NCBI GenBank assembly: GCA_947252755.1
Contig: CAMXWV010000003.1
Location: forward strand, 186,001-250,000
Origin: an uncultured Dermabacter sp.
GTDB taxonomy: Bacteria; Actinomycetota; Actinomycetes; Actinomycetales; Dermabacteraceae
Reading direction: 5' to 3'
Length of the DNA stretch: 64,000 bases
Shown: in pieces, positions 1 through 7,654 of the stretch
How positions within the stretch are numbered: position 1 is the stretch's first letter
Layout: each line of letters starts with the position of its first letter
The notes under the pieces: model-generated
Told to the model about the DNA's origin: nothing
Database searches by the model: none
The model's input: only the letters and a program-made list of their open reading frames with translations
Translations under genes and position numbers: made by a program

Positions 1-2
1 TG

Positions 3-281
3 GGCGGGCTGTCCACCGCGCTGCACATCGACACCGGCCATCCCACGATCGTTGTGTATGACGGTGCCGCCGGCGGGGCTGGTTTCGCGGAGCGCGGGTT
101 CCAGGAGGCGCCAGCCTGGGTGCGCTCCACCGCAGACATGATCGCCGACTGCGGCTGCGCCAGCGGCTGCCCCGCATGCGTAGTGTCCCCGAAGTGCGGC
201 AACGGCAATGAACCGCTGTCCAAATCGGGGGCGCTCACTCTGCTGCGGCTGGTGGCGGCCCAGCACGCGCGGACACGCTGA
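3..281 (+). CDS. DEAH-box helicase, C-terminal end (partial)
   Basis: The window opens inside this gene; 92 residues and the stop codon are visible. The tail carries a cysteine cluster, CGCASGCPACVVSPKCGN (about residues 51-68 of the visible part), typical of the DUF1998-type metal-binding C-terminus of Lhr/YprA/MrfA-like superfamily 2 helicases. In actinobacteria such a helicase stands next to a Tad-type secretion operon on the opposite strand, exactly as here (the 'helicase/secretion neighborhood' families). The motor domains lie outside the window, so activity cannot be judged. The 3' end overlaps the convergent TadE-like gene by 47 bp. Confidence 0.85.
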   Translation, partial: GGLSTALHIDTGHPTIVVYDGAAGGAGFAERGFQEAPAWVRSTADMIADCGCASGCPACVVSPKCGNGNEPLSKSGALTLLRLVAAQHARTR

Positions 282-615
282 CCGTGCCGAAGCGTCCAGC
301 AGGCATCTCCACACTGACCACCACGTCCTGCCCGTGCACGGAGCAGCTGCCTAATGCTGCGCCATTGGCTGCGGCGACGCGAGCCGCCACCGGGCAGGGA
401 TCGCCGCCCGCTGAGAGCGCGTCCGCTGCGGACACGGCTGCCAGATCCGCCGCTGAGGCAGCCCGAGCCTGCGTCACATGCACGATCCCGAGCGCCATCA
501 CCACCGCCAGGATCAGGCTGGCGAGAGCCGTCCACGCGAGAACCGCGGCAGGTCCGGAGCCTCGATCATCACGCAGCGCGCGTGCCAGGCTGCCCGCGGG
601 TGACAGCCCGGTCAC
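235..615 (-). CDS. TadE-like protein of the helicase/secretion neighbourhood
   Basis: This 126-aa protein has a short basic N-terminus, one hydrophobic segment at about residues 24-46, then a small, alanine-rich extracytoplasmic domain with two cysteines (about residues 74 and 92) that could form a disulfide. The layout and its place as last gene of a tad operon facing a DEAH helicase match the TadE-like minor pseudopilin family. It overlaps the preceding TadE gene by 4 bp (ATGA), so translation is probably coupled. The last 47 bp overlap the convergent helicase gene. Its role in pilus assembly is inferred from context. Confidence 0.75.
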   Translation of the reverse strand: MTGLSPAGSLARALRDDRGSGPAAVLAWTALASLILAVVMALGIVHVTQARAASAADLAAVSAADALSAGGDPCPVAARVAAANGAALGSCSVHGQDVVVSVEMPAGRFGTVSVSARAGPPPAAAE

Positions 616-992
616 GGTCCGCCCCTGATGAGGTGAGGTTCGATTCTGCCGGTGGCCTCTGCATGCAGGGTGAACTGGGCTCCGTGCAGCAGACCACCGG
701 CAAGCTGGCGAGTCTTCTGCACCCGCACCACCACCAGGTCCCCTTGGCGAGAGACTGTGACGGCGGCGCCTGGGCCCGCCACCTGCTGACCGGCTGCGAC
801 CGCCGCTGCGGCGTCATCGGTGCGGATCGCCTCTCGTGCGGCAGTGCGCGCTGCTGAATGCAGCCGGGCCGAGTCCACCAGAATCGAGCCCACGCTCGCG
901 ATCAGGATCAGCAGGGCGGAGACGACGACCAGAACGATCGCCGTCTCCGCGGTGGCGGCACCGCGCTCACTGCGAAGTGCCGCAGTCATCAC
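612..992 (-). CDS. TadE family pilus-assembly protein
   Basis: The 126-aa protein begins with a basic stretch followed by RGAATAETAIVLVVVSALLI, a TadE/pilin-like signature: a hydrophobic helix of about 20 residues with a glutamate near its start (residue 16). The rest is a small hydrophilic extracytoplasmic domain. TadE and TadF proteins are pseudopilins processed by a prepilin peptidase and needed for Flp-type pili. It overlaps the upstream DUF4244 gene by 4 bp and the downstream TadE-like gene by 4 bp, so the three are one translationally coupled unit. No prepilin peptidase gene is visible in the window. Confidence 0.8.
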   Translation of the reverse strand: MMTAALRSERGAATAETAIVLVVVSALLILIASVGSILVDSARLHSAARTAAREAIRTDDAAAAVAAGQQVAGPGAAVTVSRQGDLVVVRVQKTRQLAGGLLHGAQFTLHAEATGRIEPHLIRGGP

Positions 993-1240
993 GCCGCGCC
1001 CATGCCGAGAGCGGTGGTGACGATCCCCATCAGGGCTGAGCGCACCTGCTCAGAGCGCAACAGCACCACCAGCACCGCTGCGAAGCCGCAGGCTGCCAGC
1101 AGCGTGATCGCATACTCCGCGGTGGTGGCGCCGCGGTCATCGGCCAGACGTGCCCTGAGGCGGGAGGACCATCGGGCGCGCGCCCGGATGGGTGCCGCAT
1201 AAGTGGTGTCGGATCGACGGCGAAGAGTTGTTGCGGTCAT
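989..1240 (-). CDS. DUF4244 protein, Flp pilin-like major subunit candidate
   Basis: From the ATG at 1240 the product is 83 aa: a basic N-terminus, then DDRGATTAEYAITLLAACGF, a pilin-like motif with the conserved glutamate next to Y and a hydrophobic helix at about residues 47-68. This is the layout of DUF4244/Flp pilins in actinobacterial tad loci. I chose this start over an in-frame start at 1315 because an AAAGGA ribosome-binding site lies 7-8 nt upstream and the longer version would overlap the preceding gene with low-complexity residues. It is likely the main structural subunit of the pilus. It overlaps the TadE gene by 4 bp. Confidence 0.8.
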   Translation of the reverse strand: MTATTLRRRSDTTYAAPIRARARWSSRLRARLADDRGATTAEYAITLLAACGFAAVLVVLLRSEQVRSALMGIVTTALGMGAA

Positions 1241-1311
1241 GGTTGTGTCCTTTCGTTGGGATGCGCCCACCCGGGCTGCATCAGTGTCTGCGCGCACCGG
1301 GCGGTGCACGC

Positions 1312-2295
1312 TCAACCGCCCAGGATGAGCCCCAGGTCGGTGGTCAACAGATCCGCGATGATCGGCACGATGCCGAGTGCGATGAACGCGGGCAGAATGG
1401 TGACGCCGGTGGGCAGCACCAGCTGCACCCCGAGGGTGGCGGCTGCCGCGTCCGCGTCGCGTGTGCGCTGTCGGCGCAGATCCTGAGCAGCGATCCGCAG
1501 CAGCGGCGCCAGCTGCGCACCCGTGGTCAGCGACACCGCTGCCGCTGAGCGGATCGTGCCGAGCTCACCCGTCAGCCGGGCCAGCGCCACCGAGGCGGAG
1601 ACGCCCTGGCTGAGGGCGAGTCCCGCCCGCAGCAGGTCCGGACCAGGTTCGTCCTCGCCGAGCGCGCCTCCCACGGTGCGCAGCGCATGCGCGAGCGGCG
1701 CACCGGAGTCGATGACGCCCGCAAGCACGTCCAGGATGATCGACGGATCCACCAGCGGTGGTGTGCCGGCAGCTCGGCGCAGCAAGCGCCCCATCCACAC
1801 CCAACCCGCCGCCGTCAATGCCAGGCCGAAGGCGAGCAGCAGCAGGCCGCCAACAGAGCCGAACAGCACCCCGAGCGGGTCTGAGCCGAGGGCGTATCCC
1901 ATGGCGAGCGCTGCCAGCGGCAATGCCATGAGGATCCGCGCTGTGGCTCGTGGTCCAGCGAATGCGGCCTGCCGAGCTCGGGCCGCATCACCCAGATCGC
2001 GAAGGGATGAGGACAGCTCGTGCAGCAGCCGGCTCGCCCCGGCTCCAGTGGATCGGCTGACGTCTACGCATAGGCCGAGCGCCCGAAGGTGCGGAGTCCG
2101 GCTCGGCGGTGCGTGGTGGGTGAGGGCGATGCGCCGTGCGAGCTTCGCCGCTTCGGGGTTCTGCTGAGCATTCGCCACCGCCGACCAGGCCTGAGTCGGG
2201 GCGATGCCGCCTTGGAGCACCATGGAGACCTGATCCAGCAGATGTGCCAGCTCCTGTTCATGAAGTCCGCTCGGGGTGCGGGTCAGGGAGAGCAT
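1312..2295 (-). CDS. Tad secretion inner-membrane protein, TadB/TadC-like (type II secretion F domain)
   Basis: A 327-aa membrane protein with hydrophobic segments at about residues 122-145, 150-175 and 290-320 and an intervening T2SSF-type region (LDVLAGVIDSGAPLAHALRT and the repeat-like LLRAGLALSQGVSASVALA). The Tad platform usually consists of two proteins, TadB and TadC; here one ORF lies between the ATPase and pilin genes. Its N-terminal part (residues 1-110) looks like a remnant of the first F domain and the C-terminal part like a complete one, so it may replace both. The start at 2295 overlaps tadA by 13 bp; an alternative ATG lies at 2322. Function as pilus motor platform is inferred from family and position. 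Confidence 0.75.
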   Translation of the reverse strand: MLSLTRTPSGLHEQELAHLLDQVSMVLQGGIAPTQAWSAVANAQQNPEAAKLARRIALTHHAPPSRTPHLRALGLCVDVSRSTGAGASRLLHELSSSLRDLGDAARARQAAFAGPRATARILMALPLAALAMGYALGSDPLGVLFGSVGGLLLLAFGLALTAAGWVWMGRLLRRAAGTPPLVDPSIILDVLAGVIDSGAPLAHALRTVGGALGEDEPGPDLLRAGLALSQGVSASVALARLTGELGTIRSAAAVSLTTGAQLAPLLRIAAQDLRRQRTRDADAAAATLGVQLVLPTGVTILPAFIALGIVPIIADLLTTDLGLILGG

Positions 2296-3419
2296 GTGAG
2301 CCTCGCTTCCAGCAGGTCCCATGCGGGAAACCGTCGCACGCTCGCACCGGTGAAGCGCACGGCGAGCTCAGCGGTGAGTGAGCCGTCAGGTGCGCGGCCG
2401 AGCACCGCGGCGGAGTCGAGCCGGCGCTGTGTGCCCTGGCGGGTCATATGCAGCACCACGTCCAGTGCGCTGAGCGCCTGGGCGCTGAGCGCGTGCTGAT
2501 CCATGCCGGCGAGCGCACCGAGCGCCTCCAGCCGTGCGGGCACATCCGCGGCGGTGTTCGCGTGGATCGTGCCGCACCCGCCTTCGTGCCCGGTGTTCAG
2601 CGCCTGCAGCAGTTCGCGGATCTCCGCGCCGCGGCATTCGCCGAGCACGATCCGGTCCGGTCGCATCCGCAGGCACTGGCGCACCAAGGTGCCGAGCCCG
2701 ATCTCGCCGCTGCCCTCCGCGTTCGCATGCCGCGACTGAAGCTGCACCGTGTGCGGGTGGGGCGGGTTCAGCTCGGAGGCGTCCTCCACGATGATGATCC
2801 GCTCCGCGGGATCGGCAGTGGCCAGCATGGCGCTGAGCAGGGTGGTTTTGCCGCTGCCGGTTCCGCCGGAGATGAGGAAGGCGCTGCGCTGCGCAATGAT
2901 CGCCTCGCACAGCTGATGGGCTTCCGGGTGCAGCGTGCCGGAGGATTCGAGGTCGGCCAGGGTCAGCGGTGCAGGGGAGGCCAGTCGCAGGGACACGATG
3001 GCACCGCTGGGGGAGAGCGGCGGCAGCACCGCGTGGAAACGGATACCGGAGGGCAGCTGTGCATCAGCCCAGGGCATGGCGTCATCGAGCCGCCGCCCGC
3101 CCATCGTAGCCAGCCGGGTGGCGAGCTCTCGGGCGGCATCCGGCTCAAGGGTGAGCGAGGCGCGCTTCAGACCCGCGGGGGAGTCCGTCCACACGGAGCC
3201 GTCAGCATTGACGAGGATGTCTGTGACGCCGGGCTGAGCGAGATCCTGCAAGGGTCCCAGCCCGGTGATGTGATCGCGCAGCTGCGCGGTCAGCTCCAGC
3301 AGCGACTGCGCCCCGCGCACCTGCCCTGCTGCTTCGAGAACCCGGGCCACGCGGGCCACATCCACCTCGCCGGGAGTGGTCAGCAGGTCTTCATGGATCA
3401 GCGGCAGCACGTCCCTCAT
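2283..3419 (-). CDS. tadA: Tad/CpaF-family secretion ATPase
   Basis: This 378-aa protein is the motor of the pilus system. It carries Walker A GGTGSGKTT at about residues 185-193, an Asp-box-like VEDASEL (211-217), a Walker B region RPDRIVLGECRG (253-264) and a His box GTIHANTAADVP, all in the order expected for CpaF/TadA ATPases of the type II/IV secretion superfamily. The start overlaps the stop of the cpaE-like gene by 4 bp (ATGA). Length and motifs are complete, so it should be active. It belongs to the 'helicase/secretion neighborhood ATPase' group by sequence and context. Confidence 0.92.
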   Translation of the reverse strand: MRDVLPLIHEDLLTTPGEVDVARVARVLEAAGQVRGAQSLLELTAQLRDHITGLGPLQDLAQPGVTDILVNADGSVWTDSPAGLKRASLTLEPDAARELATRLATMGGRRLDDAMPWADAQLPSGIRFHAVLPPLSPSGAIVSLRLASPAPLTLADLESSGTLHPEAHQLCEAIIAQRSAFLISGGTGSGKTTLLSAMLATADPAERIIIVEDASELNPPHPHTVQLQSRHANAEGSGEIGLGTLVRQCLRMRPDRIVLGECRGAEIRELLQALNTGHEGGCGTIHANTAADVPARLEALGALAGMDQHALSAQALSALDVVLHMTRQGTQRRLDSAAVLGRAPDGSLTAELAVRFTGASVRRFPAWDLLEARLTCSP

Positions 3420-4417
3420 CGCGCACCGTCCTTCGGCAGCAGGGTGGTGATCCAGCGGTGGCAGGCCGCGTCGGCCCCCGAGCGCCGGCGATCCAGCACG
3501 GGGGTCACAGCTGCCGAGCTGTCCCGAAACACCATGGCGAGCGGAGCGTTCAGCTGAGCGGTGAGATCACGCGGAGACAGCTCAGGGCGCCGCCGCACCG
3601 CCAGCGACGGACGCAGCCCCGACTCGTTCAGCACGGCCAAACGCCGCTCCGCGGCTGCTGCCGCGTGCCGGGTGCTCGGCGTGATCACCAGCGGATCCGT
3701 GGCCACTGCGGACAGGGCGCGCATCACCTCCAGCGGGGCATCCACCACGACGAGACCGTCGCCGGCGGTCAGGGCTTCAACCACCCGCAGCACCGTGTCC
3801 GGATCCGGTGAGCCGCCGGTGAGCAGATGGATCCCATCGATCACGGGAAGTGCCTGCCGAATCGAGTCTCCGGCTTCCGCTCCAACATCGGTGAAGTCCT
3901 GCCATTCGGCCCCGTGCAGCTGAGGGGCGTCGATGAGCAGGTCAAGGCCGCCGCCGTAGGGGTCCGCATCAACCAGAGCCACCGGAGTGCCCGTGCGGGC
4001 GGCGGCGCCAGCGAGCCGCGCCGCGAGCGAGCTGGCACCGGCTCCGCCGCAGCCGCCGGTGACGGTGATGACGCGTGCTGCCGCAGGACGGTTGGTGAGG
4101 CGGGAGAGATCCGCCACGAGATCGGCAGAGTCGGCAGGCAGAGTCCGGACTGCACGGGCGCCCGCTTCGAGGGCGGCCCGCCAGTCCTCAGCGGCAGGCG
4201 GTTGTTCGGTGAGCGCAATGAGCACGGCGCCGTCCATATGCTGCGGGCCGGCGCCCTGGCGCAGTGCAGCCAGGGACGTGAGCACAGCCGCGGCGCGGTG
4301 CGGCTCATCGGTCAGCCGCAGTCGGCATGCCTCGAGGTGGTCCAGCGCCTGGCGGCGCAGGCCGTTCTCAAGCTGGTGCACGGCTGCGGCGGGGCGGCGA
4401 GCGGGGAACGTGTTCAT
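3416..4417 (-). CDS. CpaE-like ParA/MinD-type ATPase of the tad operon
   Basis: First gene of the tad operon, 333 aa from the ATG at 4417. A deviant Walker A (GGCGGAGASSLAARLA) sits near residue 120, followed by VALVDADPYGGGLD and a VVVDAPLEV Walker B-like strand, as in MinD/ParA ATPases. CpaE-like proteins position or regulate the pilus machine. A longer in-frame start at 4525 exists, but it would add a tryptophan/proline-rich stretch unlike the family. No convincing ribosome-binding site is seen at 4417, so the start is uncertain. The last 4 bp overlap tadA. Confidence 0.82.
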   Translation of the reverse strand: MNTFPARRPAAAVHQLENGLRRQALDHLEACRLRLTDEPHRAAAVLTSLAALRQGAGPQHMDGAVLIALTEQPPAAEDWRAALEAGARAVRTLPADSADLVADLSRLTNRPAAARVITVTGGCGGAGASSLAARLAGAAARTGTPVALVDADPYGGGLDLLIDAPQLHGAEWQDFTDVGAEAGDSIRQALPVIDGIHLLTGGSPDPDTVLRVVEALTAGDGLVVVDAPLEVMRALSAVATDPLVITPSTRHAAAAAERRLAVLNESGLRPSLAVRRRPELSPRDLTAQLNAPLAMVFRDSSAAVTPVLDRRRSGADAACHRWITTLLPKDGAR

Positions 4418-4509
4418 GGCCGGCAGTCCATCAGCGGGCACGGGCGGGGGCCAGGGCGAGTGGGTGGGCGTGCATAACCGGGCGGCCCAGAAAATGTTGA
4501 CAGAAGGAC

Positions 4510-4538
4510 TTGTGTTCCAGCTCACAGTGGGCTATGTT
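4510..4538 (+). promoter_or_regulatory. Predicted promoter of the leader RNA / TPR gene
   Basis: TTGTGT (4510-4515) and TATGTT (4533-4538) are separated by 17 bp, a good sigma-70-type arrangement for an actinomycete. Transcription would start near 4545. A TTGACA also occurs at 4497-4502 but has no matching -10. Confidence 0.45.
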
Positions 4539-4544
4539 GAAGTC

Positions 4545-4704
4545 ACATCCCAGACATAGGGACAGGGACGGAACCCACGTGCGCGTGATCCACGTACGGA
4601 TCGGCAAGGGATGAGCTGACCGCTCGCCTGCAGCCACTTCTTTTGCACGCTTGATACCGACCCGGATCCCTGTGAGGAGGCGCCGGCAGCGGCGCCTCCT
4701 TTTT
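4545..4704 (+). ncRNA. Candidate structured leader RNA (riboswitch- or attenuator-like), no known family recognised
   Basis: The 320-bp gap between the divergent cpaE-like and TPR genes holds a compact set of pairings. ACAGGGA (4562-4568) pairs exactly with TCCCTGT (4667-4673), closing a domain of about 110 nt. Inside it, GATCC (4587-4591) pairs with GGATC (4598-4602), and GGC/GAGC (4603-4605, 4613-4616) pair with GCTC/GCC (4622-4628). A strong intrinsic terminator follows directly, then 33 nt to the TPR start. An 11-codon GTG ORF (4579-4614) lies inside and could be a leader peptide, though its ribosome-binding site is weak. It lacks the hallmarks of SRP RNA, tmRNA, RNase P, T-box, TPP, SAM or cobalamin elements. 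Could instead be an independent ~160-nt small RNA. Confidence 0.45.
4676..4704 (+). terminator. Strong intrinsic terminator upstream of the TPR gene
   Basis: GGAGGCGCCG (4676-4685) pairs perfectly with CGGCGCCTCC (4690-4699) around a GCAG loop, followed by T4700-T4704. It is the most canonical terminator in the window and lies between promoter and gene, which implies conditional read-through or termination of a small RNA. Confidence 0.85.
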
Positions 4705-4737
4705 GCACGGGCGCCCCACAGACAAGGAGAACCACCC

Positions 4738-5388
4738 GTGAATGCTGAGATCCTCGACGCTGAAGCCCCCGCTCTCACCGGCAGGCCTTCAGCGAGCGCG
4801 CAGAAAGCGTCAAGCCCGGATCTCACCAACGCCGGGTGGCACATCAACGTGCGGACCCTGCGCCCCGTCATCACAGACCCTGACCGGTTTCGTGAGGTGC
4901 ACCGGGATGACCCCGCCCGTCATGCCATCGAGGCGCTCTGGACCGGTCGTCTTGACACCGCTGAGCGTCTGCTTGCCGAACTGATCGAACGCGATGACCG
5001 CCCTCGCTTCCGCGCTCTGCGCGCAGATCTGCGGGCGGCGCAGGGCCGGACGGATGAGGCGATCACCGCCTTTCAGCTGCTGATCGATGACACTCGCTCC
5101 ACCGCCATGGAGAGCACCATGTGGCAGCACCTCGGCAAAGTGCTCTTCGGCTGTGGCCGCTTCGATGAGGCCACCACCGCGTTCAGCCGCGCGCTTGATC
5201 TGCGGATCGCACACGGGGCAGGCGAAGAGCTCATCCAGTCCACGATGATCGCCCTGGACCGGGCGAAGACGCTCGCCCAGCAGTTCAGCGAACACCCCGT
5301 GCACGGCTCGCGCCATGAGGGCGCTGCCCGCCGCGCTGCGGGCAGCACGGATCAGTCGAGGGCGAGGTCCACGATCACCGGGGCATGA
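4738..5388 (+). CDS. Tetratricopeptide-repeat protein
   Basis: A 216-aa soluble protein starting at GTG 4738, chosen because AAGGAG lies 8 nt upstream and because the longer in-frame start at 4651 would run through the terminator hairpin. Residues about 60-185 form helical pairs resembling TPR units (HAIEALWTGRLDTAERLLAE, ALRADLRAAQGRTDEAITAF, MWQHLGKVLFGCGRFDEATT). The N-terminal 25 residues and C-terminal 30 look disordered. TPR proteins are protein-binding adaptors; no partner is evident. Expression may be controlled by the leader RNA just upstream. The 3' end overlaps convergent xthA by 37 bp. Confidence 0.75.
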   Translation: MNAEILDAEAPALTGRPSASAQKASSPDLTNAGWHINVRTLRPVITDPDRFREVHRDDPARHAIEALWTGRLDTAERLLAELIERDDRPRFRALRADLRAAQGRTDEAITAFQLLIDDTRSTAMESTMWQHLGKVLFGCGRFDEATTAFSRALDLRIAHGAGEELIQSTMIALDRAKTLAQQFSEHPVHGSRHEGAARRAAGSTDQSRARSTITGA

Positions 5389-6140
5389 TCACTGGTGCCC
5401 TTCGCGGCGCGTTCCTCGGTGTCGATCATCGCACCGGTTGAAGCGCGATGCAGCGCCGGGGTTGCGAACAGGAAGTCGATCCGGTGGCCCTCTCGTTTCT
5501 GGAAGCGGTTCGACTTGTAATCCCAGCATGTGAAGGTGCCCGGTGCATCCAGCCAGTCTCGGGTGATGTCTGCGAACCCGGACTCCTCCAGCGCCGCGAT
5601 CCGCGCACGCTCAGCCGGCGTGACATGGGTTTTTCCCTCGAAGAAAGCGGTGTCCCACACGTCAGCATCCGTGGGCGCCACGTTGAAATCGCCGGCGAAC
5701 ACGGTGCGGGAGTCCGCGTCGTCCGCCAGAATGGAGCGGCCGTAGTCAGCCAGAGCATCCAGGAACGCGAGCTTGTAGTCATAGTGCGGGTGGTCGATCT
5801 CCCGACCGTTCGGCACATACAGCGAGAACAGGCGGATCCCGCCGACCTCTGCGCTGATCACGCGGGCTTCCTGCTCCTCCTCCCAGTGCGGCATACCGGG
5901 GAAATCAGTGCGGACATCCTCCAGGCCGACCCGAGAGATGATCGCCACCCCGTTCCACTGGCCAAGGCCGTGCATCGCCACCTGGTAGCCGCGCTCCTGG
6001 AGCTCCTTCAGATCCAGCTGGTCAGGCTTTGCTTTGATCTCCTGCAGCGCGATCGCGTCGATCTGGCGGGTGTCCAGCAGCTCCAGCAAGCGGCCCATGC
6101 GGGCACGCAGCGAGTTGATGTTCCAGGAAGCAATGCGCAT
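5352..6140 (-). CDS. xthA: Exodeoxyribonuclease III
   Basis: A complete 262-aa member of the exonuclease III/AP endonuclease family, acting on abasic sites in base-excision repair. The order of motifs is intact: NIN near the N-terminus (metal/DNA binding), LQEIKA with the metal-binding glutamate (about residue 34), GDFNVAP with Asp and Asn, and the C-terminal SDHAPV with the catalytic histidine. A -10 box TAGGAT (complement of 6147-6152) ends 6 nt before the ATG at 6140 with no space for a ribosome-binding site, so the mRNA is probably leaderless. It converges with the TPR gene (37-bp overlap). Confidence 0.93.
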   Translation of the reverse strand: MRIASWNINSLRARMGRLLELLDTRQIDAIALQEIKAKPDQLDLKELQERGYQVAMHGLGQWNGVAIISRVGLEDVRTDFPGMPHWEEEQEARVISAEVGGIRLFSLYVPNGREIDHPHYDYKLAFLDALADYGRSILADDADSRTVFAGDFNVAPTDADVWDTAFFEGKTHVTPAERARIAALEESGFADITRDWLDAPGTFTCWDYKSNRFQKREGHRIDFLFATPALHRASTGAMIDTEERAAKGTSDHAPVIVDLALD

Positions 6141-6146
6141 GGCCTC

Positions 6147-6171
6147 ATCCTAGGACGAGCGCGACTAGAGT
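6147..6171. promoter_or_regulatory. Back-to-back leaderless promoters of xthA and the SDR gene
   Basis: The minus-strand -10 TAGGAT (complement of 6147-6152) serves xthA and the plus-strand -10 TAGAGT (6166-6171) serves the SDR gene at 6178. Each -10 ends 6 nt before its start codon. The two -10 boxes are only 13 bp apart, so each lies in the other's -35 region. Confidence 0.6.
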
Positions 6172-6177
6172 GGATCC

Positions 6178-7020
6178 ATGACCCGCGCGCTCATCACCGG
6201 CTGCACCTCCGGGATCGGCCTGGAGTTTGCGTGGCAGCTTGCCGGCATCGGCCACGATCTGGTGCTCACCGCCCGCAACGGCGATAGGGTGCGCGCCATC
6301 GCGGCCCAGATCGAATCCCTGCACAGTGTGAAAACCGAGGTCATCACCGCTGACCTGTCCATTCGTGATGAGCTTGAGCAGGTGTCCCGCCGGCTCACGG
6401 ACCCGGTGGCGCCGGTGGATCTGCTCGTCAACAACGCGGGCTACGGGCTGCACACCAGCTTCCTGGACACGGACGTGCAGCAGCATGAGGTCCACCTGGA
6501 TACGCAGGTGCGGGCGATTCTTGTGCTCTGCCACACCGCGGCCGGCTCCATGGTGAAACGGCGGCGAGGTGCGATCATCAACGTGTCCAGCCTTGCCGGG
6601 TACACCGCTTCGGGAACCTTCGCGGCCGCGAAGAGCTGGGTCACCGCGTTCACGGAGTCTCTGGCGGAGGAGCTGCAGGACTCCGGCGTCACCGCCACCG
6701 CGGTGCTGCCGGGCTTCGTGGAGACCGAGCCGCATGAGCGAGCCGCGATGAACGCCAAGGGCCTGCCGCGCGTCACCTGGCTGACCGCACCGTTTGTGGT
6801 GCAGCAGGCGCTGCGGGACGCGGCACGCGGACAGGTGCTGTCCATCCCTACGCTCAAGCAGAAGGCCGCCTCGGAGCGGACACGGCGTGTGGTGCCGCGC
6901 GGCGTGCTGACTCGCCTCCTGGGGTCGCGCTGGAGTACGCGCATCAATGAGCGGCAGGTGGAGAAGGCGCGCAGAACCACCGCGCTGAAGGATCTGACCA
7001 TCCCCTGGGCGAGCAGCTGA
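6178..7020 (+). CDS. Short-chain dehydrogenase/reductase family protein with Tyr-to-Phe active-site change
   Basis: A 280-aa Rossmann-fold protein. The N-terminal ITGCTSGIG glycine motif (residues 6-14) and the NNAG motif (85-88) indicate NAD(P) binding. The serine of the catalytic site is present (INVSS, residue 137/138), but the YxxxK motif reads FAAAK (F148, K152), so the usual proton-donating tyrosine is phenylalanine. Either the enzyme uses another residue, for instance Y142, or it has lost oxidoreductase activity. A C-terminal basic extension (residues 230-265) is unusual for the family. The -10 TAGAGT ends 6 nt before the ATG: leaderless. Substrate unknown. Confidence 0.8.
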   Translation: MTRALITGCTSGIGLEFAWQLAGIGHDLVLTARNGDRVRAIAAQIESLHSVKTEVITADLSIRDELEQVSRRLTDPVAPVDLLVNNAGYGLHTSFLDTDVQQHEVHLDTQVRAILVLCHTAAGSMVKRRRGAIINVSSLAGYTASGTFAAAKSWVTAFTESLAEELQDSGVTATAVLPGFVETEPHERAAMNAKGLPRVTWLTAPFVVQQALRDAARGQVLSIPTLKQKAASERTRRVVPRGVLTRLLGSRWSTRINERQVEKARRTTALKDLTIPWASS

Positions 7021-7061
7021 GCACAGCACGATCGGTGCGCGCCCGCCCGTAGACTAGTGGT

Positions 7062-7634
7062 ATGAACACTCTGTCTGCTGAGACCGCCCGCGCCCGTCTG
7101 CTCGACCTCATCGGATCGCTCGCGGTGGTTCGCGGCAAGGTCACCCTCTCCTCCGGCCGTGAAGCAGACTTCTACATCGACCTGCGCCGCATCACCCTGC
7201 ACCATGAGGCTGCCCCGCTGGTGGGCCGCGTGATGCTGGACCTGTTCGAGGAGAAGGGGCACCTGCCAGGCATCGACGCAGTCGGGGGGCTGACCCTGGG
7301 CGCAGACCCGGTGGCCACCTCGATCATGCATGCAGCAGCCGCCACCGGACGCGGTCCGATCGACGCGTTCGTCGTGCGCAAGGCGAACAAAGCCCACGGT
7401 CTGCAGCGCCGCATCGAAGGCCCGGATGTGACCGGTCGACCCGTCATCGCCGTGGAGGACACATCCACCACCGGCGGCAGCGTGCTGACCGCGACCGAGG
7501 CGCTCCGCGAGGCCGGTGCGGACATCCGCGCCGTGGCCGTCATCATGCACCGCTCCGAGGAGTCCCGTGCGGCTGTTGAACAGGCCGGCTTCGAGTACCT
7601 CTACGCCTACGAGCTCAGCGAACTCGGCCTGTGA
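7062..7634 (+). CDS. pyrE: Orotate phosphoribosyltransferase
   Basis: A 190-aa enzyme transferring the phosphoribosyl group of PRPP to orotate to give OMP, the fifth step of de novo pyrimidine synthesis. The PRPP-binding motif PVIAVEDTSTTGGSV is at about residues 127-141, and a lysine-rich catalytic loop (VVRKANKAHG) precedes it. Length matches actinobacterial PyrE. A -10 TAGACT (7050-7055) ends 6 nt before the ATG, so a leaderless transcript is predicted. It is not clustered with other pyr genes here. Confidence 0.93.
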   Translation: MNTLSAETARARLLDLIGSLAVVRGKVTLSSGREADFYIDLRRITLHHEAAPLVGRVMLDLFEEKGHLPGIDAVGGLTLGADPVATSIMHAAAATGRGPIDAFVVRKANKAHGLQRRIEGPDVTGRPVIAVEDTSTTGGSVLTATEALREAGADIRAVAVIMHRSEESRAAVEQAGFEYLYAYELSELGL

Positions 7635-7654
7635 GCCTCACCCGCGGCTGAGGA

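Noticed and set aside
2448..3557. A 369-codon plus-strand frame opposite tadA
   Set aside because: tadA has complete ATPase motifs on the minus strand; the plus frame is a shadow.
4545..4704. SRP RNA, tmRNA, RNase P RNA, T-box or cobalamin riboswitch in the leader region
   Set aside because: None of the diagnostic sequences is present (for example GGAAG-GCAGC of SRP RNA, a tRNA-like TTCGA end, the T-box core); only a weak likeness to the B12 box was seen.
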